A stretch of 64,000 bases of DNA from Acanthosepion esculentum (GCA_964036315.1 OZ038509.1:25860705-25924704), one strand, 5' to 3'. Numbered from the stretch's first letter, positions 42,166 to 52,756 are shown. Program-made: numbers and translations. Notes: generated by a model from the letters alone, not told the origin.

Positions 42166-45100
42166 CAACATATATCACCAGAAGAAGGCTGGAGATTACA
42201 ACAGCCAAAACATCATGAATATAACAATGAAGATGAGGACAACAGTCCAAACAATGTAAATAGTGTAAATAGTTAGAATACCTCATCTGAGAAATAGAGA
42301 CAGATGTTGAAGGTGAATATGGCAATAAAGATGAGGACAACAGTCCAAACAATGTAAATAGTGTAAATAGTTAGAATACCTCATCTGAGAAATAGAGACA
42401 GATGTTGAAGGTGAATATGGCAATAAAGATGAGGACAACAGTCCAAACAATGTAAATAGTGTAAATAGTTAGAATACCTCATCTGAGAAATAGAGACAGA
42501 TGTTGAAGGTGAATATGGCAATAAAGATGAGGACAAGAGTCCAAACAATGTAAATAGTGTAAATAGTTACAATCCCTCATCTGAGAAATAGAGACAGATG
42601 TTGAAGGTGAATATGGCAATAAAGATGAGGACAAGAGTCCAAACAATGTAAATAGTGTAAATAGTTACAATCCCTCATCTGAGAAATAGAGACAGATGTT
42701 GAAGGTGAATATGGCAATAAAGATGAGGACAACAGTCCAAACAATGTAAATAGTGTAAATAGTTACAATCCCTCATCTGAGAAATAGAGACAGATGTTGA
42801 AGGTGAATATGGCAATAAAGATGAGGACAACAGTCCAAACAATGTAAATAGTGTAAATAGTTAGAATACCTCATCTGAGAAATAGAGACAGATGTTGAAG
42901 GTGAATATGGTAATAAAGATGAGGACAACAGTCCAGAGAATGTAAATAGTGTAAATAGTTAGAATACCTCATCTGGGAAATAGAGACAGATGTTGAAGGT
43001 GAATATGGCAATAAAGATGAGGACAACAGTCCAAACAATGTAAATAGTGTAAATAGTTAGAATACCTCATCTGAGAAATCAAGACAGATGTTGAAGGTGA
43101 ATATGACAATAAAGATGAGGACAACAGTCCAGACAATGTAAATAGTGTAAATAGTTAGAATACCTCATCTGGGAAATAGAGACAGATGTTGAAGGTGAAT
43201 ATGGCAATAAAGATGAGGACAACAGTCCAAACAATGTATATAGTGTAAATAGTTAGAATACCTCATCTGAGAAATAGAGACGGATGTTGAAGGTGAATAT
43301 GGCAATAAAGATGAGGACGACAGTCCAAACAATGTAAATAGTGTAAATAGTTAGAATACCTCATCTGAGAAATAGAGACGGATGTTGAAGGTGAATATGG
43401 CAATAAAGATGAGGACGACAGTCCAAACAATGTAAATAGTGTAAATAGTTAGAATACCTCATCTGAGAAATAGAGACGGATGTTGAAGGTGAATATGGCA
43501 ATAAAGATGAGGACGACAGTCCAAACAATGTAAATAGTGTAAATAGTTAGAATACCTCATCTGAGAAATAGAGACGGATGTTGAAGGTGAATATGGCAAT
43601 AAAGATGAGGACGACAGTCCAAACAATGTAAATAGTGTAAATAGTTAGAATACCTCATCTGAGAAATAGAGACGGATGTTGAAGGTGAATATGGCAATAA
43701 AGATGAGGACGACAGTCCAAACAATGTAAATAGTGTAAATAGTTAGAATACCTCATCTGAGAAATAGAGACAGATGTTGAAGGTGAATATGGCAATAAAG
43801 ATGAGGACAACAGCCCAATAAATGTAAATAGTGTAAATAGTTAGAATACCTCATCTGAGAAATAGAGACAGATGTTGAAGGTGAATATGGCAATAAAGAT
43901 GAGGACAACAGCCCAATAAATGTAAATAGTGTAAATAGTTAGAATACCTCATCTGAGAAATAGAGACAGATGTTGAAGGTGAATATGGCAATAAAGATGA
44001 GGACAACAGTCCAAACAATATAAATAGTGTAAATAGTTAGAATACCTCATCTGAGAAATAGAGACAGATGTTGAAGGTGAATATGGCAATAAAGATGAGG
44101 ACAACAGTCCAAACAATGTAAATAGTGTAAATAGTTAGAATACCTCATCTGAGAAATAGAGACAGATGTTGAAGGTGAATATGGCAATAAAGATGAGGAC
44201 AACAGTCCAGACAATGTAAATAGTGTAAATAGTTAGAATACCTCATCTGGGAAATAGAGACAGATGTTGAAGGTGAATATGGCAATAAAGATGAGGACAA
44301 CAGTCCAAACAATGTAAATAGTGTAAATAGTTAGAATACCTCATCTGAGAAATCAAGACAGATGTTGAAGGTGAATATGACAATAAAGATGAGGACAACA
44401 GTGCAGACAATGTAAATAGTGTAAATAGTTAGAATACCTCATCTGGGAAATAGAGACAGATGTTGAAGGTGAATATGGCAATAAAGATGAGGACAACAGT
44501 CCAAACAATGTAAATAGTGTAAATAGTTAGAATACCTCATCTGAGAAATAGAGACAGATGTTGAAGGTGAATATGACAATAAAGATGAGGACAACAGTGC
44601 AGACAATGTAAATAGTGTAAATAGTTAGAATACCTCATCTGGGAAATAGAGACAGATGTTGAAGGTGAATATGGCAATAAAGATGAGGACAACAGTCCAA
44701 ACAATGTAAATAGTGTAAATAGTTAGAATACCTCATCTGAGAAATCAAGACAGATGTTGAAGGTGAATATGACAATAAAGATGAGGACAACAGTGCAGAC
44801 AATGTAAATAGTGTAAATAGTTAGAATACCTCATCTGGGAAATAGAGACAGATGTTGAAGGTGAATATGGCAATAAAGATGAGGACAACAGTGCAAACAA
44901 TGTAAATAGTGTAAATAGTTAAAATACCTCATCTGAGAAATAGAGACAGATGTTGAAGGTGAATATGGCAATAAAGATGAGGACAACAGTGCAGACAATG
45001 TAAATAGTGTAAATAGTTAGAATACCTCATCTGGGAAATAGAGACAGATGTTGAAGGTGAATATGGCAATAAAGATGAGGACAACAGTGCAAACAATGTA

Positions 45101-45230
45101 AATAGTGTAAATAGTTAAAATACCTCATCTGAGAAATAGAGACAGATGTTGAAGGTGAATATGGCAATAAAGATGAGGACAACAGTCCAAACAATGTAAA
45201 TAGTTAGAATACCTCATCTGAGAAATATAG
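42166..45230 (+). repeat. 98-bp satellite array from a SINE tail, about 31 units
   Basis: The left edge (42166-42210) is a family B SINE body (CCAGAAGAAGGCTGG, ACAGCCAAAACATCATGAAT). Units then repeat GATGAGGACAACAGTCCAAA, CAATGTAAATAGTGTAAATA, ACCTCATCTGAGAAATAGAG and ATGTTGAAGGTGAATATGG with exact 98-bp spacing (42301, 42399, 42497 and on). Sub-blocks exist: five or so units with GACGGATG/GAGGACGACAG (about 43270-43740), two with CAGCCCAATAAATG, and from about 44160 alternating units with CTGGGAAATAG versus CTGAGAAATCAAGA, i.e. a 196-bp higher-order dimer. The last unit lacks about 10 bp. No coding potential. Confidence 0.97.
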
Positions 45231-45455
45231 AGAGATAACTCTATTCTTTAAGAATAACTTTCATCATCATCATTCTTCAACATTCCTGTGGTTGGTCAGA
45301 ATTCCATTGACACTGTTCGGTCTTGTATTGCTGTCCCCAGATCCACAATGTGTCCCAAGTTATGATGTCTGGGGAAGTCAATTTTCATGAGGAGACATTT
45401 TCGGAAGGATGCCATAGCAGTAAGGATGAGACGATTTCTCTGTCCACTCGATAGC
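45231..45455. other. Unassigned sequence
   Basis: No gene or known repeat recognised. A TCATCATCATC run is at about 45264. Confidence 0.4.
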
Positions 45456-45725
45456 AGTGGCCAATTTTACCAGTTTCACAGTTCTATGATTTTCAAAAGT
45501 TAAATTGGGATGCTGAGACTACGTGTGACTATACCATGATGTATCTCACATCGAACTGGAGTTAGAGAATTCTTTTCATTTTTATGTAAAAAAAATCTGT
45601 CTGTTTAAAATGCAATCTGATTGGTTGATTATTATCATGTGATCAGGCATTGTAATTTTTGTACAAAAAATTGTAGATCATAAAATTTTGTTGTCAAAAA
45701 TTGGGAGTATCTTGATTCAGTGAAC

Positions 45726-45848
45726 ATGGCTAATGATAACAAAGTGTTAAGTAGTTCATGGCAACAAAGTTCAAGTGTCAGGAATTTTATTTTATTGGAC
45801 CTTAGCAGCAATTCCAAAATGTTCAATGTACAAATGATTAAATTTTAA
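45726..45848 (+). CDS. Small duplicated open frame, copy 1 (40 residues)
   Basis: The ATG is in a good context (GAACATGGC). The frame reads MANDNKVLSSSWQQSSSVRN, then FILLDLSSNSKMFNVQMIKF and stops just inside the 433-bp extra segment. No family is recognised. It is listed only because the same frame is conserved in copy 2. It may be non-coding. Confidence 0.2.
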   Translation: MANDNKVLSSSWQQSSSVRNFILLDLSSNSKMFNVQMIKF

Positions 45849-45894
45849 ACAGATAGCAAACTGAGCCCCTTTTTTGTTGCATAAAACGGAAAGG

Positions 45895-46020
45895 TAATCG
45901 AACAGGTTAAGATTGTAGTGATCAAGAAAGTATCCTCTTGGTAGTTGATTGCACAAAGAAGCAGTTTATGTGAAGAAGCAGTTTGAATGGCTGAATCCTG
46001 ATCACTGAAATCAAAGAGAG
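45895..46020 (-). pseudogene. LINE J2 fragment inside copy 1
   Basis: On the minus strand: an LWN.L....F position (TTGTGCAATCAACTACCAAG) then ATACTTTCTTGATCACTACA and CAATCTTAACCTGTTCG, the J2 C-terminal block. Confidence 0.6.
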
Positions 46021-46703
46021 AAATTCCAAAGTAAACACACAAACATATTCCTCAGAACCATTTTCATTAGAATGTTCTTCAGATATTCCTTAGTCGGAAA
46101 TTAAACATTTGTTGCCATCTTTCTTGAATAAAATCTTTGAAAAGATTTTCTTTTTTAAACTACCAGAAAATTTTTGATTATTGATTGAGTGAATAGTGAC
46201 ATTGTCAAAAGTTACAGCTTTACCCGATGTAGCAATAAGACAATTTTATCAGGGTTTTTTTTTCAGCTGATAAATATTTTCCTACACAAGATTTTTGTTT
46301 GTTGCTATTGTAGTGTAGGTTTAAATGTTACAATTATTCCTTCGTCTGGAAGAAAGCATTTCTTAAAAGGCCACAAACCTATAAGGATATTCCTGATAAC
46401 CTGATTTGTTATTCAAGTAATTCCAGGTGTAAGAATTTCCAATTTTACCAGTTTCACAGTTCTATGATTTTCAAAAGTTAAATTGGGATGCTGAGACTAT
46501 GTGTGACTATACCATGATGTATCTCACATCGAACTGGAGTTAGAGAATTCTTTTCATTTTTATGTAAAAAAAATCTGTCTGTTTAAAATGCAATCTGATT
46601 GGTTGATTATTATCATGTGATTAGGCATTGTAATTTTTGCACAAAAAATTGTAGATCATAAAATTTTGTTGTCAAAAATTAGGTGTGTCTAGATTCAGTG
46701 AAC

Positions 46704-46964
46704 ATGGCTAATGATAACAAAGTGTTAAGTGTTGGCAACAAAGTTCAAGTGTCAGGAATTATAATTTTATTGGACCTTAGCAACAATTCCAAAATGTTCA
46801 ATGTACAAATGATAAATATTTTCCTACACAAGATTTTTATTTGGTGCTATTGTAGTGTAGGTTTAAATGTTAATCAGAAAAGTATGATTACAATTATTCC
46901 TTCGTCTGGAAGAAAACATTTCTTAAAAGGCCACAAACCTACAAGGATATTCCTGATAACCTGA
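46704..46964 (+). CDS. Small duplicated open frame, copy 2 (86 residues)
   Basis: The same start (GAACATGGC) and the same residues MANDNKVLS...ILLDLS.NSKMFNVQMI are kept, and the frame runs on through NIFLHKIFIWCYCSVGLNV and PSSGRKHFLKGHKPTRIFLI. The last part is also open in copy 1 (frame 46189-46404). The frames of copies 1 and 2 differ by compensating small indels between residues 9 and 20. Unrecognised; signal of selection cannot be judged. Confidence 0.22.
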   Translation: MANDNKVLSVGNKVQVSGIIILLDLSNNSKMFNVQMINIFLHKIFIWCYCSVGLNVNQKSMITIIPSSGRKHFLKGHKPTRIFLIT

Positions 46965-46994
46965 TTTGTTATTCAAGTAATTCCAGGTGTAAGA

Positions 46995-47240
46995 ATTTCT
47001 TCTTTTATGTCACTTGCCACAGCTTCCTGACCTTTGTTGCTCTAAGCAATGTTTGTCTCCTTAACTTTCCTCCCAATTCCCACTTTGCCATCCATTCAGA
47101 AAAATATATTAGAAGGGGATTTGCTGTTTGCCTTCACCTCCTTTACCTGTCCCTGTGAGTGTTAAATTCTCCAAGTTCTCCTTCCTCATTATGTATCCTA
47201 GGAATTTCAATTGTCTCTTTCTGATTATAAATGTAAGAAC
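46995..47240 (-). pseudogene. RTE-type LINE 3' part
   Basis: The minus strand reads degenerate LKFLG.IMRKE.LE.LTLTG from about 47225 downwards, and Q.LLRATKVRKLW near 47030. Same family as at 18886. Confidence 0.6.
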
Positions 47241-47339
47241 AGAATAAGTACCCACAGAAACACATTTTTGTCTTATTATCCTACTGCCACACTCGTGGCA
47301 CTTGTTATTTCATTTCTTCTCTTCTGCTACCGTATGTAT

Positions 47340-47520
47340 TAACATAACAGTGGCTAATTGGTTATTTTATTAAACAGTAGAATTAATAACAAAACTGAGA
47401 AGTCCTACTGAAGGAAAATTTGTCCATCTGATAGCAATCGAACCTGCATCCATTTTTTCCATTACGGAAAAGATTTTTTGAGCCAAATTGTCAGACAGCA
47501 ACTCAAGCATGTATACCAAC
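47340..47520 (-). mobile_element. Possible decayed tRNA-type SINE (family C)
   Basis: ATTTTATTAAACAGTAGAAT, then GAT.GCAATCGAACCTGCATC (complement of a B box) and TTACGG.AAAG resemble the family C copies at 33.5 and 59.0 kb. Strongly diverged. Confidence 0.4.
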
Positions 47521-47549
47521 ACAAAATGACATTTGTAGCAATATATAGC

Positions 47550-47586
47550 TCTCTCTCTCTCTCTCTCTCGCTCTCTCTCTCTCTCC
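47550..47586. repeat. (CT)n microsatellite
   Basis: CTCTCT run of about 36 bases with one CG interruption. Confidence 0.95.
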
Positions 47587-47587
47587 T

Positions 47588-48222
47588 AAATTTCTTAGAT
47601 GAAGCCTTGGCAATTATTATTCATTATTGACTAGTATTTCTTTCGTCTTATTTTTCTTAGTTTTTTGAGCCTCGTAGACTGATGCTACAAAATCACAGAC
47701 AAAAAATTATACCAAATAATTGATAGTATATCAGTCTTTTAAAAGCAAAAATTGAGAAACTAATGATATAATCAAGGTTAGGTATAAATTTCAACTGGTC
47801 AGTGAATGTCAAATGTTTCCTTATAAGTTTAATATTAGAATTATCATCAGCAACTTGAAGTTGTCTGAATTTCTTAGATGAAGCCTTGGCAATTATTATT
47901 CATTTTTGACTAGTATTTCTTTCATCTTATTTCTCTTGCTTTTCCACCAAGTAGTAATAGTCTTAAGTTGTCTGAATTTCTTAGATGAAGCCTTGGCAAT
48001 TATTATTCATTATTGACTAGTATTTCTTTCATCTTATTTCTCTTGCTTTTCCACCAAATAGTAATAGTCTTAAGTTGTGTGAATTTCTCAGATGAAGCCT
48101 TGGCAATTATTATTCATTTTTTATTAGTATTTCTTTCATCTTACTTCTCTTGCTTTTCCACCAAGTAGTAATAGTCTTAAGTTGTCTGAATTTCTTAGAT
48201 GAAGCCTTGGCAATTATTACTT
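47588..48222. repeat. 107-bp tandem repeat, locus 1
   Basis: TTTCTTAGATGAAGCCTTGG starts units at 47591, 47870, 47977, 48084 and 48191 (the last four 107 apart). Units contain GCAATTATTATTCATT, GACTAGTATTTCTTTCATCT and TTTTCCACCAAGTAGTAATA. Between 47640 and 47869 the first unit is interrupted by unrelated sequence that includes a copy of the repeat also found at 14200-14275. The same unit forms an array at 57.33 kb. Confidence 0.92.
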
Positions 48223-48224
48223 AG

Positions 48225-49620
48225 TCTTAACTCAATTGTAGCAAAGTCCAATCCAATAAATTAAAATTAATATTATTACTAATATTACTGATGTCAGTTT
48301 TCATTTGAAGGTTCTCTGAAATCTGCGGCAGTAATTCAGATCAAGTGGCTAATAACTCTTCTTTGTATCAAGTGAAGCCAAAGGAGAGAAAAATCAAAAG
48401 TGTCAGCTGACATGAAGATCAGACTTATGTGGCGACAAACTGCACTAATGCCGAATTGTATTCTTTCATAATTCTAGTCATGAAAAGAAATGTGGTCATC
48501 GATAAAATTATTTCCACTGCCAACATCAGGTCATTATAATCATCGAAACAAATCAACTGAATGTATTTCAGAAAATATAGATATGGATGACTGGTTAACA
48601 TGATTTGCATAGAAAACAATCTTGATTGGTCTCTCTTCACCATTTCCCTCTTGTGTATCTCAAAATGTGAAGTTTTTCATTTATCTATCTCTCTATCTAT
48701 ATATTGTAGGAATTTTTCTTGGTTGTGTGTCTGCTCAGCAGTGTATAGAATGGAATGAACAAACCCAGGGCTTGAAATAACTGTTCAACAGCTTTTATTT
48801 GTGGTTGAAAGAGAGAGCAAAATAATGGTATTTTGTGCAAAAAAGAGTTTGGTTTCCCAGTTAACAGAGTTCTCCCCTTGAGTAGATGTTTCATAGAGAT
48901 TGATTTCTTCACTTGTTCTCACAAGGAATGAGAAAGCTGAGTGTCAAATTGCTAGGACTGGTACGGGTCTTCTGCAGCAAAACTTGTGAGTAGTTTTCCC
49001 TTTCGTTAGGTTTCTCAAAGGAAGATTTCTCCACTTCTCACAAGGAACAAGAAATCTCATTTTTCCCCTTCATATTTCTTTCTGCAGATGCACGGGATAG
49101 CATACACACAGTCTTTAGTCATGTTCTCCTCTGTGTGGGGGGGGGGGTCTTACTCGGGAGAGATATCTGCGAAGTGTCGTCAAGCTTTTGAAGGTTGTCC
49201 TGATGTTATATGGACCGCAGATCCTTTGTATTTTCTCCGATAACCCCTTCACATAAGGCAGACAGACTGTTTTCTGAGTGTTGTTGTCCTCCTCTGCCTA
49301 TCCCAGTTTTTGGGGCTGCTTCAAGAACACCAGAAAGCTGTAACACGAGGGGAAGTGGAAAAATCAGGTGTGGCTGACCACATATTGAGAGAAAAGTAAG
49401 ATCACTGCCCTCTGTGGGATCAGGTTGAGATCATAGACAAAGAACAACTTTGGAAACTTAAGGTATCAGCACATATGCTAGGCCACAAAAATCTCCTGAG
49501 CCGACCAAGCATAGAAATGAATACAATATGGGAACCAGCAATAAGGAGTGCCAGAGAAAAGCGATAATAACAAAAAAAAGTGCAATATGAGCTCTGGTAA
49601 AAAACATGCAATGATAACAT
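48225..49620. other. Unassigned sequence
   Basis: No gene recognised. 48990-49080 and 48850-48950 share TTTC.CA..AGGA.GATTTCT.CACTT and CTCACAAGGAA, a weak internal duplication. A run of 12 G lies at about 49137-49148. Confidence 0.4.
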
Positions 49621-49689
49621 CAAAAATTGCAATATGAGCACTGGTAAAAAAGGTTGCTGAAGACATTAGGTTTATTAAGAAATTCATAC

Positions 49690-49985
49690 ACAGATGTCCT
49701 CAAGGACACATGGCACAGTGGATAAAGGCGTGCGTTAGATCCAGTGACAGGACCCAAAGAGTTTGAGTTCAATACCTGGTTAAGCAGTGGAGAACTTAGA
49801 GAGGGGAGTTAACGGGATATAACTGATATGGAACTAGTACAGTCTACCCCAGTGAGCGAAATAAAGGGTTCAGTTAGACATTCCAACCACCTGAAGAAGG
49901 CCGGAGTGTACAACAGATGAAACGTTGTAATAAATATGGGACAAATAGTCCAAATAATGAATATAGTATATATAGTACCTCATCT
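49690..49985 (+). mobile_element. SINE family B
   Basis: Head GGCACAGTGGATAAAGGCGT and GAGTTCAATACCTGG, body CAGTCTACCCCAGTGAGCGA and GAAGAAGGCCGGAGTGTACA, short tail. It shares upstream sequence (from about 49610) with the copy at 29005. A mariner lies directly after its tail. Confidence 0.88.
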
Positions 49986-49993
49986 CATATATA

Positions 49994-51241
49994 TTAGGTC
50001 ATCCCATAAGTTCTGTCCGAATTTTAACTTTTTGTTAAAATGAATGAAATTTAAAGAGCATTTTATAATGTCTAATGGAGCTGAACATTATTTTTATGTT
50101 TAGATGCATTTAAACTGATCAAATTTTATTTCAGAGAACAATAAAATTAAATTTTGTTTAATTAAAACCCTGCTAACATGGAAGTACCCAAGAATCATTT
50201 GAGGCACATAATGCTTTATGAGTTCAAGAAAGGAAACTCAGCAGCCAAAGCAGCTAGAAACATTCACTCAGTTTATGGAGAGGAATGTGTGAATGAAAGA
50301 ACTTGCAGAATTCAGTGGTGGAGATTTCACCCATGAAGATGAAGATCGAACCGGACGTCCAGTTGAGTTTGAGGAAAAGCTTCTTGAAGCAGCCCTTGAA
50401 GAAAATCCTGCTTTATCAGTTGAGGAATTGGCAGTGGTTCTCAGTTCAAACCATACAACTGTTCATCATCATCTTCAACAACTTGGAAAAGTTCCTAAAC
50501 TTGGAAAATGGGTGCCTCATGAATTGTTTGAAAACAACATCAAATCCCGAATTGACATCTGCTCTTTTCTCCATTCTCGCCAACTTGTTTCACCTTTTTT
50601 GGATAGACTTGTGACTGGCGACGAAAAATGGATCTTTTATCAAAATGTTAAGCATTGTAGACAGTGGCTTGGTAAAGGGGAAGGACCCCAGCCACAGCCA
50701 AGAAGGGAACTTCATGGGCAAAAGGTGGTTCTTTCAATCTGGTGGGATTGCCACTTTGAATTCTTACCACCTAATGCAACAATTAATGCTCAAATATACT
50801 GTCAGCAATTAGAGCATTTGAACCAAGCTTTGAGGAAAAAAAGACCTGCTCTAGTGAATCGAAAACGGGTGATGTTTCATCAGGACAATGCGCGACCACA
50901 CACAGCAAGAATCAGGTCACAAAAGATCGAAGAACTTGGTTGGGAGAAAATTCCTCATCCCCCTTATTCTCCCGACCTTACTCCTTCAGACTACCATTTG
51001 TTTCGTATCTTACAGAATCATTTGGAAGAAACAGCTTTTGTAACACAGGAAGAGGTTAAAACTGACATTTGTGAGTTCTTCGAATCAAAGCCAAAAGAAT
51101 TTTCTAGTAATGGAATTAGTAAGCTTGTTAATAGATGGAAGGAAGTCATAGATAATCAGGGAAAATACATTGTTGATTGAATCTGTAACTAAATGTAACA
51201 TTTGGTCACTTGTTTCAAAATTCAGACAGAACTTATGGGTG

Positions 51242-51247
<6 letters not shown>
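49994..51247 (+). mobile_element. Mariner element, 1,254 bp, complete ends
   Basis: The terminal inverted repeats are about 30 bp: left TTAGGTCATCCCATAAGTTC then TGTCCGAATTTT; right, read inwards, TAAGGTCACCCATAAGTTCT then GTCTGAATTTT. They differ at a few sites. TA flanks both ends (49992-49993 and 51248-51249), the target duplication of the Tc1/mariner superfamily. Inside is one transposase gene. The right flank is a long TA tract, so the element inserted at or beside a TA microsatellite. Confidence 0.95.
50178..51180 (+). pseudogene. Mariner transposase, D,D34D, N-terminal frameshift
   Basis: Transposase catalyses cut-and-paste movement of the element. The main open frame starts at an internal ATG (50293; 295 residues). 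Numbered from there: WVPHEL linker motif at 73-78, first Asp in TGDEKW (110), second in HQDNARPH (198), third in YSPDLTPSDYHLF (233). The spacing of 198 to 233 is the D34D mark of mariners, and all three Asp are kept. The natural start is upstream: ATG at 50178 gives MEVPKNHLRHIMLYEFKKGN, AAKAARNIHSVYGEECVNER then TCRIQWW, a normal mariner helix-turn-helix, but this frame is off from the main one. The join near 50315-50330 seems to have lost the residues before SGGDFTHEDEDRTGRP. Full length would be about 335-345 residues, normal for mariner. A C-terminal catalytic product alone would lack DNA binding. Confidence 0.93.

Positions 51248-51288
<41 letters not shown>
51248..51288. repeat. (TA)n microsatellite
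   Basis: TA tract touching the mariner's right end. Confidence 0.95.
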
Positions 51289-51291
<3 letters not shown>

Positions 51292-51405
51292 GGTATGCAG
51301 AAAAATAGGAAAGAACACGTTAGGTAAATAATCCAAAGTTCTTTTGTATTTTTGCTTTTATTTTTAAAAAGACAGTACCCCATACAGAAGTAGAGCTTAT
51401 ATTAT
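51289..51405 (-). repeat. Repeat arm, inverted relative to 53795-53905
   Basis: AAAATAGGAAAGAAC, ATAATCCAAAGTTCTTT and CAGAAGTAGAGC are the reverse complement of the sequence at 53795-53905. Both copies adjoin TA tracts. Confidence 0.75.
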
Positions 51406-51419
51406 ATATATATATATTT

Positions 51420-51700
51420 TTGAATTGGACATAGTCCGACAATTTATTAAAGACATTTTTGATATGTTTAACGTTCTTTAAATTTTCGTTCTCTGACAGG
51501 AATTGAACTTGTATCCTATACGGAACCGTCATTTCGTGTGACGTGCCTTAGCCTTTCGGCCACAGAGAAGCGTCCGGTTAGCAAGATCGATTTTACTATC
51601 TTTAAACTTAAATCTTCCATGAATCTCTTCTATTCATATCTGCTCTTAGTGTATCAAATGTAAACAAATGATGTCATACATTTTTGAATTAGACATAGTC
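51420..51700 (-). mobile_element. tRNA-type SINE (family C), minus strand
   Basis: The minus strand has A box (GTGGCCGAAAGGCTAAGGC), GTTCCGTATAGGATACAAGT and B box (AAGTTCAATTCC). A family body follows. Confidence 0.85.
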
Positions 51701-51912
51701 CGACAATTTATTTAAAGACATTTTTGATATGATTAATGTTCTTTTTTTTTTTGATACAGGTTCGATTCCTATCGGAGAACGAAAATTTTCTATGAAAATT
51801 TCTCGGACATTCAGGCCGGTAAATGTTATTTAATACTGTTTATTATAAAACAGAGCATATACTTAAAATACTTGTATCTATAAAAAGAACGTTAAACATA
51901 TCAAAAATGTCT
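51690..51912 (+). mobile_element. tRNA-type SINE (family C), plus strand, 5'-truncated
   Basis: Starts within the tRNA head (GATACAGGTTCGATTCCTAT, B box intact), then body (TTCTCGGACATTCAGGCCGG, TAAATGTTATTTAATACTG) and tail (TCTATAAAAAGAACGTTAAA). It faces away from the minus copy before it. Confidence 0.85.
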
Positions 51913-51915
51913 TTA

Positions 51916-51938
51916 ATATATATATATATATATATATA
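51916..51938. repeat. (TA)n microsatellite
   Basis: Short TA run of about 22 bases between the SINE and the palindrome. Confidence 0.9.
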
Positions 51939-51942
51939 CACA

Positions 51943-52192
51943 AACAAGTTTGGTTAAATAATTTAGACATATCATGTCGATTAGTTTTTGTTGTGATCCT
52001 TTCAAGTTCACAGATGAATTTTTGGTAGATTCAGAAAATTGATTAAGAAAAATACCAAAATTTTCTTTGAAATAGTTTTTATTTTCCCAAGTACAAAATC
52101 TACCAAAAAAAATTAATCTGCAAACTTGAAAGGATCACAGCAAAAATTAATTGACATATGTGTAAATTATTTAACCAAACCTGTTTGAATGA
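51943..52192. repeat. Imperfect palindrome
   Basis: Arms of about 95 bp (51945-52042 and 52092-52190) share GTTTGGTTAAATAATTTA, GTGATCCTTTCAAGTT and TTTTTGGTAGATT in inverted order, with a loop of about 50 bases that includes TTTTTATTTTCCCAAGTAC. A single-arm relative is at 15945. Confidence 0.88.
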
Positions 52193-52194
52193 AA

Positions 52195-52435
52195 ATATGC
52201 TGCTTAAATATTGCCTTGATCTATCCACTTCCCTTCTCCACATCCTTTCACCTTTCATTCCTATCTGCTCTCACTCCAAATCTTCTGTAACCCCCTTGCC
52301 TTGATCGATCCACTATCTCCACATCCTCTCCTTTACCACTCCTATCTGCTCTTCCTCCAAACCTTCTGTAACCCCTTGCATGCTAGTGGCTTCCGGCCTT
52401 GCTTGGGATAATAAGCTTAAAAAAAAAAAAAAATA
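52195..52435 (+). pseudogene. LINE J1 3' UTR with duplicated block
   Basis: Two imperfect copies of GATC.ATCCACT..CTCCACATCCT...CTATCTGCTCT..CTCCAAA.CTTCTGTAACCCC are followed by GCATGCTAGTGGCTTCCGGC, CTTGCTTGGGATAATAAGC and poly(A). The 37.3-kb copy has the same duplication, so it is a family trait. No coding part remains. Confidence 0.75.
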
Positions 52436-52439
52436 CACA

Positions 52440-52440
<1 letters not shown>

Positions 52441-52472
<32 letters not shown>
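52441..52472. repeat. (GT)n microsatellite
   Basis: TATATGTGTGTGTGTGTG run after the LINE poly(A). Confidence 0.95.
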
Positions 52473-52475
<3 letters not shown>

Positions 52476-52756
52476 ATATATAAATGGGTCTAATACAGAT
52501 ATAGATAAAACAAACACACAGGCTGATAGACACTCTCTAAATCTTGACATTAAAAGGTGATAAGCTAGGGTAATTAATTTGATTTATGCTTCACACTTAT
52601 CCTCAGAGAACCTAAGTCATTTTCCCCACACACAGTATTTGTCTTTCAATTTAAACTTAGGAAGCCAAAGAGATTACACATTGCTCCCCTACTCTCCATC
52701 AAAAGTTTTTGTTAATAAATTTGCTACTTTGTCTCATCATCTTTATATATATAATA

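Larger units (their letters stand above)
45456..47000 (+). repeat. About 1-kb tandem duplication with one indel
   Basis: Copy 1 is 45456-46437 and copy 2 is 46438-47000. They begin with the same CCAATTTTACCAGTTTCACA and end with TTCCAGGTGTAAGAATTTC. They are about 95% alike by eye, except that copy 2 lacks 433 bp present in copy 1 (45839-46271). TGAT stands at both edges of that segment in copy 1 and once in copy 2. The extra segment includes LINE J2 sequence. Confidence 0.92.

Noticed and set aside
50303..50614. Second protein frame inside the mariner.
   Set aside because: Shadow of the transposase in another frame, without family motifs.
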